Part shown: one piece after another, positions 53,679-64,000 of the stretch
How positions within the stretch are numbered: position 1 is the stretch's first letter
Layout of the letters: each line of letters starts with the position of its first letter
Source: Hormiphora californensis
Taxonomy: Eukaryota; Ctenophora; Tentaculata; Cydippida; Pleurobrachiidae
Reading direction: 5' to 3'
Assembly: GCA_020137815.1 (NCBI GenBank)
Contig: CM035353.1
Span: forward strand, 5,637,597-5,701,596
Length of the DNA: 64,000 bases
The notes under the pieces: model-generated
The model's database searches: none
The model's input: the letters and a program-made list of their open reading frames with translations, nothing else
What the model was told of the DNA's origin: nothing
Program-made: the position numbers and the translations under genes

Positions 53679-56600
53679 ATAATTTCGTCGTTGCGTGATT
53701 TTCTTCGGCCTTTGCGGTTAACCGCGGTTCGCATTTATAGATCATATGATATTGATATTACCGTGATATATGTATAATAGTCACCCATCTCGCAGGTCTA
53801 TTTAGATGACACTAGGGCCGGGAACAAGACATACAATGATCTAGTACTGGTAACAAAGCAGCTTGGACTTCCCCAAATCTTCATTGATGAGGTTTTCTAT
53901 GGTGGTTACAATGAAATCAAATCTCTGTACCACAGCAAAACCCTTGGTTAGTCGAGTTGTCTCATACATGGTTGACACACCTTTTATCTTTATACACTAC
54001 CGAAATTAATTCGTCAAGGGGTAAAAATTAACGTTAATTTTATACGAGCATTATAACAACACAACATCTTTTAACGTTAATTTTTGGTTATTTATTTTTA
54101 AGTCGCCTTATATTTCGACAATAAAGAAGGCAGCAGTTTTTTTGATTGATGAGAAAGTTATGTATTATGTCGTCTGAATCCCTATAAAAGAGTCTCATGA
54201 GACCCTTTTATAAGGTTTCAGACGACATTAGTAATGTCATTAAGTGCCTTCGTGGGATTATGTAATCTTTTAGTCTGAGCGTAATTTACATAAAGACTCT
54301 TTAGTCTCTATTAACAATTTCTATTGCGTAATTTCAGCATTTTTATTGGCATTTCGCACCTCTCAAACAGTATCGGTCTCCCTAAACAGGGTGTGAACTG
54401 CATGTCGTGTTTGCTAGTCGCGAGCGCGCTCGCGAGACAAGCAAACACGTCAAGGTTCATTAACAAGCATGCTGCTCAGTCATTTTAGATTTAATACACA
54501 ATGTAAGGATACCATGTAATAGGTGAGACTCTTGCCGTCACCCTCGTTCAAGTCCCGTGAAAAACGGAGCAGTACACGCAAACTGATGCCCATTTTCCTC
54601 GCGGGACCCCGATTCAGCAGTTTGAGACACCAACTCTTTAGGGGGCCATATCTCAGGAACCAGACAAGATAGGAAAAATCGCCGTCTAATGAGGCGTACA
54701 GTTTTTAATCTAGTTTACCACTGTACCGGCCGTTTCACTCTCCGACCTAAAACAAAAATCGCAACCCCACAAAACTTCAAAATAATGAAATTCGCATCTC
54801 GCATGTCGTGTTGCATGTCGTGTCATGTTATTGACGCGCTCGCGTTCAACTCTCACACAGCAGCTGCAGAACATGGCGGGAAACATCGAGGAGTAGAGAG
54901 AGCGTCGGTGCCGAATCAAATATTTCTTGATCTTGATCTACTTCATCTCTCAGCTATCCTACCCCTCATCAACTCGATCTCTCAGCTACCCTACCCCTCA
55001 TCTACTCCATCTTTCAGCTACCCTACCCCTCATCTACTCCATCTTTCAGCTACCCAACCCCTTATCTACTCCATCTCTCAGCTTACCTACCTCCCATTTA
55101 CTCCATATCTCAGCTTCCCTACCTGCCATTTACTCCATCTCTCAGATACCCTACCTCCCATTTACTCCATCTCTCAGCTTACCTACCTCCCATTTACTCC
55201 ATATCTCAGCTTCCCTACCTCCCATTTACTCCATCCCTCAGCTACCCTACCTCCCATTTGATCCATCTCTCAGCTTCCCTACCTCCCATTTACTCCATCT
55301 CTAGCTCTCAGCTACCCTACCTCCCATTTACTCCATTTCTCAGCTTCCCTACCTCTCATTTACTCCATCTCTCAGCTACCCTACCTCCCATTTACTCCAT
55401 CTCTCAGCTTCCCTACCTCCCATTTACTCCATCTCTCAGCTACCCTACCTCCCATTCACTCCATCTCTCAGCTACCCTACCTCCCATTTACTCCATCTCT
55501 CAGCTTCCCTATCTCCCATTTACTCCATCTCTCAGCTTCCTTACCTCCCATAAATACTCCATCTCTCAGCTTCCCTACCTCCCATTTACTCCATCTCTCA
55601 GCTTCCCTACCTCCCATTTACTCCATCTCTCAGCTACCCTACCTCCCATTTACTTCATCTCTCAGCTTCCCTACCTCCCATTTACTTCATCGCTTACCTT
55701 CCCTACCTCCCATTTACTCCATCTCTCAGCTTCCCTACCTCCCATTTACTCCATCTCTCAGCTACCCTACCTCCCATTCACTCCATCTCTCAGCTACCCT
55801 ACCTCCCATTTACTCCATCTCTCAGCTTCCCTATCTCCCATTTACTCCATCTCTCAGCTTCCTTACCTCCCATAAATACTCCATCTCTCAGCTTCCCTAC
55901 CTCCCATTTACTCCATCTCTCAGCTTCCCTACCTCCCATTTACTCCATCTCTCAGCTACCCTACCTCCCATTTACTTCATCTCTCAGCTTCCCTACCTCC
56001 CATTTACTTCATCGCTTACCTTCCCTACCTCCCATTTACTCCATCTCTCAGCTTCCCTACCTCCCATTTACTCCATCTCTCAGCTACCCTACCTCCCATT
56101 TACTTCATCTCTCAGCTTCCCTACCTCCCATTTACTCGATCTCTCAGCTTCCCTACCTCCCATTTACTCCATCGCTTACCTTCCCTACCTCCCATTTACT
56201 CCATCTCTCAGCTTCCCTACCTCCCATTTACTCCATCTCTTACCTTCCCTACCTCTCATTTACTCCATCTCTCAGCTTCCGTACCCCTCATTTACTCCAT
56301 CTCTCAGCTTCCCTACCTCCCATTTACTCCATCTCTCAGCTTCCTTACCTCCCATAAATACTCCATCTCTCAGCTTCCCTACCTCCCATTTACTCCATCT
56401 CTCAGCTGCCCTACCTCCCATTTACTCCATCTCTCAGCTTCCCTACCTCCCATTTACTCCATCGCTTACCTTCCCTACCTCCCATTTACTCCATCTCTCA
56501 GCTTCCCTACCTCCCATTTACTCCATCTCTCAGCTACCCTACCTCCCATTTACTTCATCTCTCAGCTTCCCTACCTCCCATTTACTTCAGCTCTCAGCTT

Positions 56601-59034
56601 CCCTACCTCCCATTTACTCGATCTCTCAGCTTCCCTACCTCCCATTTACTCCATCGCTTACCTTCCCTATCTCCCATTTACTCCATCTCTCAGCTTCCTT
56701 ACCTCCCATAAATACTCCATCTCTCAGCTTCCCTACCTCCCATTTACTCCATCTCTCAGCTTCCCTACCTCCCATTTACTCCATCTCTCAGCTACCCTAC
56801 CTCCCATTTACTTCATCTCTCAGCTTCCCTACCTCCCATTTACTTCATCGCTTACCTTCCCTACCTCCCATTTACTCCATCTCTCAGCTTCCCTACCTCC
56901 CATTTACTCCATCTCTCAGCTACCCTACCTCCCATTCACTCCATCTCTCAGCTACCCTACCTCCCATTTACTCCATCTCTCAGCTTCCCTATCTCCCATT
57001 TACTCCATCTCTCAGCTTCCTTACCTCCCATAAATACTCCATCTCTCAGCTTCCCTACCTCCCATTTACTCCATCTCTCAGCTTCGCTACCTCCCATTTA
57101 CTCCATCTCTTACCTTCCCTACCTCTCATTTACTCCATCTCTCAGCTTCCGTACCCCTCATTTACTCCATCTCTCAGCTTCCCTACCTCCCATTTACTCC
57201 ATCTCTCAGCTTCCTTACCTCCCATAAATACTCCATCTCTCAGCTTCCCTACCTCCCATTTACTCCATCTCTCAGCTTCCTTACCTCCCATTTACTCCAT
57301 CTCTCATTTATCCTAACATTCCTACCCCTGAGAGATGGAGTAAATGGGAGGTAAGGAAGCTGAGAGATGGAGTAAATGGGAGGTAGGAAAGCTGAGAGAT
57401 GGAGTAAATGGGTGGTAGGGTAGCTGAGAGATGGAGTAAATGGCAGGTAGGGAAGCTGAGGGATGGAGTAAATGGGAGGTAGGGAAGCTGAGAGATGGAG
57501 TAAATGGGAGGTAAGTAAGCTGAGAGATGGAGTAAATGGGAGGTAGGGTAGCTGAGAGATGGAGTAAATGGGAGGTAGGGAAGCTGAGAGATGGAGTAAA
57601 TGGGAGGTAGGGTAGCTGAGAGATGGAGTAAATGAGAGGTAGGGAAGCTGAGAAATGGAGTAAATGGGAGGTAGGGTAGCTGAGAGATGGAGTAAATGGG
57701 AGGTAGGGAAGCTGAGAGATGGATCAAATGGGAGGTAGGGTAGCTGAGGGATGGAGTAAATGGGAGGTAGGGAAGCTGAGAGATGGAGTAAATGGGAGGT
57801 AGGTAAGCTGAGAGATGGAGTAAATGGGAGGTAGGGTATCTGAGAGATGGAGTAAATGGCAGGTAGGGAAGCTGAGATATGGAGTAAATGGGAGGTAGGT
57901 AAGCTGAGAGATGGAGTAAATGGGAGGTAGGGAAGCTGAGAGATGGAGTAAATGGGAGGTAGGGTAGCTGTGAGATGGAGTAAATGGGAGGTAGGGTAGC
58001 TGAGAGATGGAGTAGATGAGGAGTAGGGTAGCGGAGAGATGGACTAGATATTTAGGGGTAGGGTAGCTGAAAGATGGAGTTGATGGGGGCTAGGGAAGCA
58101 TAGAGATGGAAACGATTATGGATAGGGATTCCCTACCCATAATCGTTTCCATCTCTATGCCATGCTTCCCTAATAGGGAAGCTGAGAGATGGAGTAGATG
58201 AGGAGTAGGGTAGCTGAGAGATGGACTAGATAAGGGGTTGGGTAGCTGAAAGATGGAGTAGATGAGGGGTAGGGTAGCTGAAAGATGGAGTAGATGAAGG
58301 GTAGGGTAGCTGAGAGATCGAGTTGATGAGGGGTAGGATAGCTGAGAGATGAAGTAGATCAAGATCAAGAAATATTTGATTCGGCACCGACGCTCTCTCT
58401 ACTCCTCGATGTTTCCCGCCATGTTCTGCAGCTGCTGTGTGAGAGTTGAACGCGAGCGCGTCAATAACATGACACGACATGCAACACGACATGCGAGATG
58501 CGAATTTCATTATTTTGAAGTTTTGTGGGGTTGCGATTTTTGTTTTAGGTCGGAGAGTGAAACGGCCGGTACAGTGGTAAACTAGATTAAAAACTGTACG
58601 CCTCATTAGACGGCGATTTTTCCTATCTTGTCTGGTTCCTGAGATATGGCCCCCTAAAGAGTTGGTGTCTCAAACTGCTGAATCGGGGTCCCGCGAGGAA
58701 AATGGGCATCAGTTTGCGTGTACTGCTCCGTTTTTCACGGGACTTGAACGAGGGTGACGGCAAGAGTCTCACCTATTACATGGTATCCTTACATTGTGTA
58801 TTAAATCTAAAATGACTGAGCAGCATGCTTGTTAATGAACCTTGACGTGTTTGCTTGTCTCGCGAGCGCGCTCGCGACTAGCAAACACGACATGCAGTTC
58901 ACACCCTGCTAAAGTGAACAGTATAACTGTTTTCAGGGAGAACAATGCTGGCTGCGGTTGGCTTCACGAATCTCCCCTGTAAAATTTGTAAGAAAAAGGG
59001 ACAAAACTTCCACAACCACAACTACTGGAAATGA
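52794..59034 (+). CDS. GrxL4: glutaredoxin-fold protein with CxxC/HxH tail
   Basis: Exons 52794-52987, 53120-53298, 53518-53600, 53796-53946, 58937-59034; 234 residues, phases agree. Lys-rich start (KTKKKKKKK) and Ser/Glu/Pro leader, then the shared helical block (GPTHWVRHLMKELESAG), first strand FPVIVFSSSGNRVGKK without Cys, YLDDTRAG, LPQIFI (Pro 178), FYGG, and a C-terminal PCKIC (217, 220) followed by HNHN. It is the cleanest member and shows best that the domain is a glutaredoxin with its nucleophile lost. It starts 232 bp after GrxL3 stops. The last intron (~5 kb) holds a large foldback element, so the CxxC exon is far from the rest. Confidence 0.75.
53608..53674. repeat. TA microsatellite in GrxL4 intron 3
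   Basis: About 33 TA repeats just after the exon 3 donor. Confidence 0.95.
54171..54229. repeat. Near-perfect 58-bp hairpin
   Basis: GTCGTCTGAATCCCTATAAA pairs with TTTATAAGGTTTCAGACGAC around CTCATGAG; one or two mismatches. Confidence 0.8.
54387..58908. mobile_element. 4.5-kb foldback element with 32-bp repeat arms
   Basis: Outer arms of ~560 bp (54387-54945 and 58350-58908) are nearly identical inverted repeats starting CAGGGTGTGAACTGCATG. Inside them lie opposed arrays of a 32-bp unit (CTCAGCTTCCCTACCTCCCA-type): ~2.4 kb on the left and ~1.0 kb on the right, meeting near 57310-57330. CTAAA directly flanks both ends (54382-54386 and 58909-58913). The design, inverted terminal repeats made of short tandem repeats, resembles Drosophila Foldback/Galileo elements. 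Ser/Tyr/Pro-rich open frames across it are repeat artefacts. A smaller hairpin lies at 58095-58175. Confidence 0.85.
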
Positions 59035-59174
59035 GGATGTTATCAGATGATTTTATTGAGTTGTACAATAGCTGGATTTTATTTTCTAGTACATATAGCG
59101 CCCTTTAAAGTTTTTATATCCTGAATGACACTTATATCAACGCAACTTAATTATGCATATTCAGCCGCTTAGCC

Positions 59175-62100
59175 ATGCAAAGAATCGATCTCAGCGAGCC
59201 CAAAAAGAGAGGTCTTTTAAAGAAGTATTTTAAGGGAAGACATGTGGAGGATGATGATAAGGATAGTAAGTGAATGATTTCAGTTTTCATCGAATAGCCA
59301 TGAATTCTGAATAGTAGTCAGTAGTATAATTAAGTATACACACTCTGAAACCCAACGAGTATTTAGAGTATATTCACTAAATATTCTATATAAGTAGCTT
59401 TTCACACACACACAAAAAGTGATATATTCTGATAGTATCTCTTTACATTCTAGGTGATACAGATAGTTTGGAGGACTGGTTGAAAGATGAAGGAGGGTTT
59501 CACGATCCCAGCAACGATGTCCTCTGTATGTACGAGTAAGTGTGAACTAGCTTTCTTGCTGCAATTAATTGCAAGAACGATATTATAGATATGACTTTTT
59601 TTGGGTCGAACTATTGCGGTCTAATATCAGTCAGATGTATTATAGCTATCACTGAATTTTATATAATCTAGAAATGGCAGATCTACCGCCTGGGCCAAAA
59701 AAAACGTGGGGTACGCCGAGCCTCATATCTCCCAAATCGTAACTTCTATCACTCTGATATTTTGACACAATTTTTGTATACCTACTCATTCGAGGAATCC
59801 GGAGTTTCAATTCCTAAAACTTCAAAATTCATTAATGAACTCAATTTTTCATTTTTCGGGGTTTTCGAGGTTTTCTCTTGTTTATATTCAATTTTATTCT
59901 TAAAAATGACCGCCGTGCAATAGAACAACTAACAACAAATGGCAATCTGCATTTTTATTAAAATTGAATCAAGTTTAGTGGGTGAAATAAACAATATAAA
60001 ACTGTTCATTTTAACCAAAAATCGATTTTGACCCGTTTTAACGAGAAATCGGTAATTTCAGGCGCTAAAAATTGGTAAGGCCATTGCACTTGATCAATGT
60101 TGATGTTAGCCGGAATTTTAGCTCTCTATCTCAAAGTTCATTTTTCCGACTGGAATAAATCCTGAATGAACTTGAAAACAGGAATGCTTTTCCGAAAATT
60201 TATTTCATAGTCGCCTTTGGGTATCGATTTCCTTTCAAACGCGACTAATTTTAGCTCAATTAGACCACCACAAGAGACACAGTGGCCATTTTTCTAACCC
60301 TATGTCTGGTCATATGACCCCCATTGAGACACTAGTGTCATTACGAAGTGCCAATAAGCAGGTGTAACGGTCGAGTATCACGTATCACATCTGCTAATGA
60401 GGACGGTGTACCGATACAGCGTCCGTTAGAATGTAAGTCCTCTTGCTAACACGTCATAATTTGATGGGGATCACATGACTTAACCTAGGCTTGGTAAACT
60501 GGTCACCGTGATTCTTGTGGTGATCCAATTAAGCTCAAACTGGTCGCGTTCGAAAGATAATCGATAGCCAAACAAATTTGTGAAACTTTGGTACCGAAAT
60601 ATGGTCCCATTTTGGTGTTCATTCAATGTTCATTCGGGCGAAAAAAATGAACTTTTATCCAGAGGGCTGAAACTCCGGATTCTTCGAATGAGTACCCATA
60701 CAAATATTGTGTCAAAATAACAGAGCGATGGAAGTTAAGATTTGGGAGATATGAGGCTCGGCGTACCCCACGTTTTTTTTGGCCCAGGCGGTATCATGGC
60801 TATTTATTGAGCGAAAGCTAGTATACCATCGACAAACAAAGCATATCATGTCACTATATATATCTCCGTGACACATCATGTGTACCGAGCAAGATGCCCG
60901 CTAACTATCGGTACATTAGTATAATTATAGAACATATATAGGTACACTCTTTACTAGGTGTGCTCGGCATGTTTATATACAGGGTGTCCCATATAATATA
61001 TATTCTCCGGGTCGGTACTTGTACTTGTATTACAAGTGTTTAGACGTCTAGTTACAAGTTGTAACTATATAGACGTCTAAACACAGAGGCATGTTGGACA
61101 ATGGACATATAGTCAATTAACCGTATTTTACCCCGAAATACCGGGAACTCCGGCCCGATTTACCAGGCCCAAGCATTCTGCACTAGAACTATAGCGATTA
61201 TTATAGACATCACGATCATAATTCCCTGCATAGATAACTGATAATAAAGTCATTGACAAGTTTCATATATTCCGTTCAGAAAGGGTCATTCAAGTAGGCC
61301 AGACGTAAGGGGTTCAAGATACACAGCTCACGCTCCTGGCTCCTGGCAATGGAGTCAACCCCACGAACAATTCAGGTACATTATAAATATCAGATTAGTA
61401 GATATAGTAGAGAATACCGGCGGCCTCTAGGGTTGAACAACATGTAAACACGGTGGTTTGTATATCTACTAATCTTCATGCGGCTCATAAACATTTGGCC
61501 ATTACAATCTCTGTTATCTATAAATATCAGTAGTCAAAGAATCTATACATTAAAAGAAAACAACGATTTGCGGTACTAGTATTCAATTAAGAACAGGCAG
61601 ATATGCATACAGTAAACTATTGCTTCTAATGTATATTCGTCTACACAGGAACTGGATTCCCCCAGTGCCCGAGAGGCAACAGGGAGTCAACGAACCATAC
61701 CTAAACTTGGTGAGCGATTACACCCCACACCGCATCAGAAAAAAAGGCCCCAAATGGTATGTAAATATTATTTGCTTGAAGCTTTTGTCAAAATGGCTTT
61801 TTAATTCTGGTTGGATAATAAATGAACTAGAAGAAATGTGCATCTATTATAGACCAAATCTGATTATCTAAAAAATTGCGTTCCTAAAATACACGATTCA
61901 TTATTAAACAGGTTTGTTGAGAGCATGTTCAAGCAACTGGAGAAGGATAGTTTAGCTTTGGATCATGTCGGTAACCTTGCAGTTTTAATGGCAAAAAGCT
62001 TTCCTATCGTTATCTTTAACAAACGAGGTATCTATCTTGGTTACCATGTCTCCCATAATGAGCTGATCAACGCTGTTATATACGTGAGCTTGTGTGGAGG

Positions 62101-63333
62101 CCGGAGGAATAATTTCATAATTATCACGCGTTGATGATTATAGTTTGATTTACGCAGACAATATTAATACTCTCTCATTACCCAATTCTCTGAACAAAGA
62201 CACCACTTTCTAGCCAGCAAGAGTGGTCGGAAGTTGACCAAACTAATTCGGCAGATAATGGCTAATCGGGAGATATCAGATTCAGCTTTACTTGATATCA
62301 TAGTAGATCCTGTCAACTCTAGGGCTGGCAGAAAGATATACAAAGTAGGTTAATAATAATATCCATCATCAATCATCATCACATGCTTGTATCAGCTGCC
62401 CTGTAAACCCAGCTCAAAATACGGTGGACCTGCCATACCAATGCCATAAATTTTGTAATGTTTTCTAAAAACCCAAGAACATACTGAGAATAAAATGACG
62501 ATGGACGCTCATGTTATAGTGATTTGATACTAAAATAGAAGCACAATAAACGGTTGAATATCCCATCTTTTACGTGTAATATCAAGAGACAAGAAGATCT
62601 GAAATAAAAGAAATTTTGTATGGTGCAGGTTTAGAAAGCAATAAAGGGATCACGTGCTGTAATTCTCATGGTATCAGCACCATCCTAATATCGAACTATA
62701 AAAAGCTATTTTACGAGAACTGCGAAAGTCTATTTTGTCAATCTCGATCACCTGCACCAAATTATGTATATCACGTGTTATATCATATCATTTCTTGTCT
62801 CTTTTTTCATGAGCTGATATTACAAAAACTCAGCTTGTAATTTAGATTTCGTTTCAGGATTTGCAAGCAGTAACGGGTTTATCAGAACTCCCCATTGTAA
62901 TGATAAACGAAAAGACAGTTGGAAACTATGAGGCACTCAAAAAAGCAATTAAAACAGGTCAGCATGTTGTGCATTTGACTGACAAGTTAATGAACCAAAC
63001 TTTTAGTAGGACTTCCTTCTGAACGTTTGGTTCATTAAGCTCAGCTTAAATTATCCATCGAAATCTTGCCATGACCTCATATTTGGGGGGAGGGAGGGGG
63101 CCGCAAGCTAACTCCTTCACCAAAAAAAGTTATTTTATCCAAATCTAGCTTTTAATAAAATAACTTCACTACAAGTACATGCACCAGGGGACTTCCCCAC
63201 TTGCGTATTATTGTGCCAGTATTTTTTCAGTAATATTGCAGCTCAGTATCTATATCTTTTGACAGGTGTCATTCTACCTATGATACTGGCAGCAACTAAA
63301 CTTGATCCATCAAAATGTGAGGACTGTGGATGA
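59175..63333 (+). CDS. GrxL5: glutaredoxin-fold protein, CxxC at extreme C-terminus
   Basis: Exons 59175-59265, 59454-59535, 61295-61375, 61649-61756, 61912-62027, 62214-62344, 62858-62957, 63266-63333; 258 residues, phases agree. Basic start (SEPKKRGLLKKYFKG), acidic stretch, then the shared block GPKWFVESMFKQLEKDS and first strand FPIVIFNKRASKSGRK without Cys. LPIVMI (Pro 215) and VGNYEALKK follow, with the second Gly of the GG pair changed to Asn. It ends KCEDCG (Cys 254, 257). Exon 3 is the weakest, accepted because it keeps phase on both sides. A 44-bp tandem duplication covers the last codons (63310-63397). It starts 141 bp after GrxL4 stops. Intron 2 carries a 1.1-kb TA-flanked element. 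Confidence 0.7.
59686..60791. mobile_element. 1.1-kb TIR element, TA flanks
   Basis: Arms of >100 bp starting CCGCCTGGGCCAAAAAAAAC, containing GGGGTACGCCGAGCCTCATA on both sides, flanked by TA (59684-59685 and 60792-60793). Tc1/mariner-type by its target site; non-coding. Confidence 0.8.
60792..61294. other. Remainder of GrxL5 intron 2
   Basis: Contains a TTAGACGTCTA palindrome pair (61037-61085) and a faint CCGATTTACC fragment near 61160 like the pogo family. No exon recognised. Confidence 0.5.
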
Positions 63334-63397
63334 GTTGTTTTCACAGATACAAGTCAAAATGTGAGGACTGTGGATGAGTTGTTTTCACAGATACAGA
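63310..63397. repeat. 44-bp tandem duplication over the end of GrxL5
   Basis: Two copies of TCAAAATGTGAGGACTGTGG plus 24 further bases; the first contains the CxxC codons and stop of GrxL5. Confidence 0.9.
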
Positions 63398-63461
63398 ATG
63401 CAGATGCTGAATTGTCTAATGATCTGTGGAAGTGAGATGCGAATAACATTGTTTAATTATG

Positions 63462-63939
63462 AGGGTGATTGCTAAGTTGAAAATTTTTGAATACACAATT
63501 TTAAAGTGTTGCACGTGTATTGGGATGTTCTAGGGACTAATTTCCGTGTTTTGAAATTTTAAAATTTCAAAAATTTTTTTCGATTTTTCCCCGATTTTTC
63601 ACTGAAAACAAGGGTCACAAAAGTGGCTTGCGACTCGAAGCGGCTCAACCGTTTGGGCTAAAACTTCGAATATCAGTAGAAAATTACCCACTGAATACCA
63701 GACATATTGTTCGCAAGGGATATTTTGAGTATACAGCAAGGTATACAAAATATAGTGCTCCATTGACTTCATTAACCCTAAAATTCCCATTATTTACGCA
63801 AAAACGCGGGTTATGAAAGTCGCTTGCGACTCGAAGCGGCTCAACCGTTTGGGCTGAAACTTCGGAAATCAGTAGAAAATTACCCACTGAATACCAGACA
63901 TATTGTTCCAAAGCGATATTTTTCAACTTAGCAACCCCT
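63462..63939. mobile_element. TIR element with internal 196-bp repeat
   Basis: Ends TTGCTAAGTTGAAAA and its complement. Inside, two direct copies, 196 bp apart, of a block starting GCTTGCGACTCGAAGCGGCT. Non-coding. Confidence 0.65.
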
Positions 63940-64000
63940 AGTGATTATATTATCATCATTTACAAATTTGGGGACATTTGAAGTGACAATATGTAGTTGT

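Noticed and set aside
54945-58360. CRISPR-like look of the 32-bp repeats
   Set aside because: Units are contiguous with no unique spacers, arrays are inverted around 57.3 kb, and the context is a eukaryotic transposon.
54689-58606. Ser/Pro/Tyr-rich frames up to 205 codons in both orientations
   Set aside because: Mirror copies arising from the foldback element and its 32-bp repeats.

Overview
The window reads as nuclear DNA of an intron-rich, repeat-laden invertebrate animal. Split genes with GT-AG introns and matching phases, class A GPCRs, an LDLa-type receptor ectodomain, a fucolectin-like secreted protein, an N-glycosylation enzyme (ALG2) and a CR1-like LINE all point to Metazoa. An early-branching lineage such as a sponge is plausible but not proven here. 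Most exons are 60-200 bp, so the real genes are largely hidden between frames. I assembled the spliced models by hand from splice sites and reading phase; none is checked against transcripts.

Layout. 0-0.75 kb: C-terminal part of ALG2 (+). 2.7-9.5 kb: a degraded RNase H-bearing LINE fragment, then a nearly complete CR1-like LINE (ORF1 with PHD finger and zinc knuckles, ORF2 endonuclease-RT) and a 19-bp minisatellite. 9.8-17.8 kb: a nearly identical ~4.0-kb tandem duplication, each copy with a complete seven-exon ankyrin-repeat gene (+). 17.1-20.8 kb: a GPCR with a large Cys-rich/LDLa ectodomain (-); the first duplicate carries only its last exon. 21.4-22.2 kb: an 85-aa secreted protein (-). 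24.5-27.0 kb: a C2-domain protein (+). 27.4-33.7 kb: a seven-exon class A GPCR, one transmembrane segment per exon (-).

34.5-63.3 kb: five plus-strand paralogues (named GrxL1-GrxL5 here) of a glutaredoxin-fold family. All keep the cis-Pro/GG half of the fold (LPQVFI...FxGG type), all lack the CPYC active site, and four end in a CxxC motif. A fucolectin-like gene (-) lies between GrxL2 and GrxL3. This array of apparently redox-dead glutaredoxin-like proteins with fast-changing Lys- or Ser/Asp-rich N-termini is the best candidate for an undescribed gene system.

Introns and spacers are packed with non-autonomous DNA transposons, several with defined target duplications: hAT-like MITEs (8-bp TSD), pogo-like elements (TA TSD), piggyBac-like elements (TTAA) full of GGGTCA-N4-TGACCC palindromes, a nearly perfect 995-bp palindrome, and a 4.5-kb foldback element built of 32-bp tandem repeats. 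Long GA/CT, TA and GT microsatellites are frequent. I saw no tRNA, rRNA or CRISPR array.
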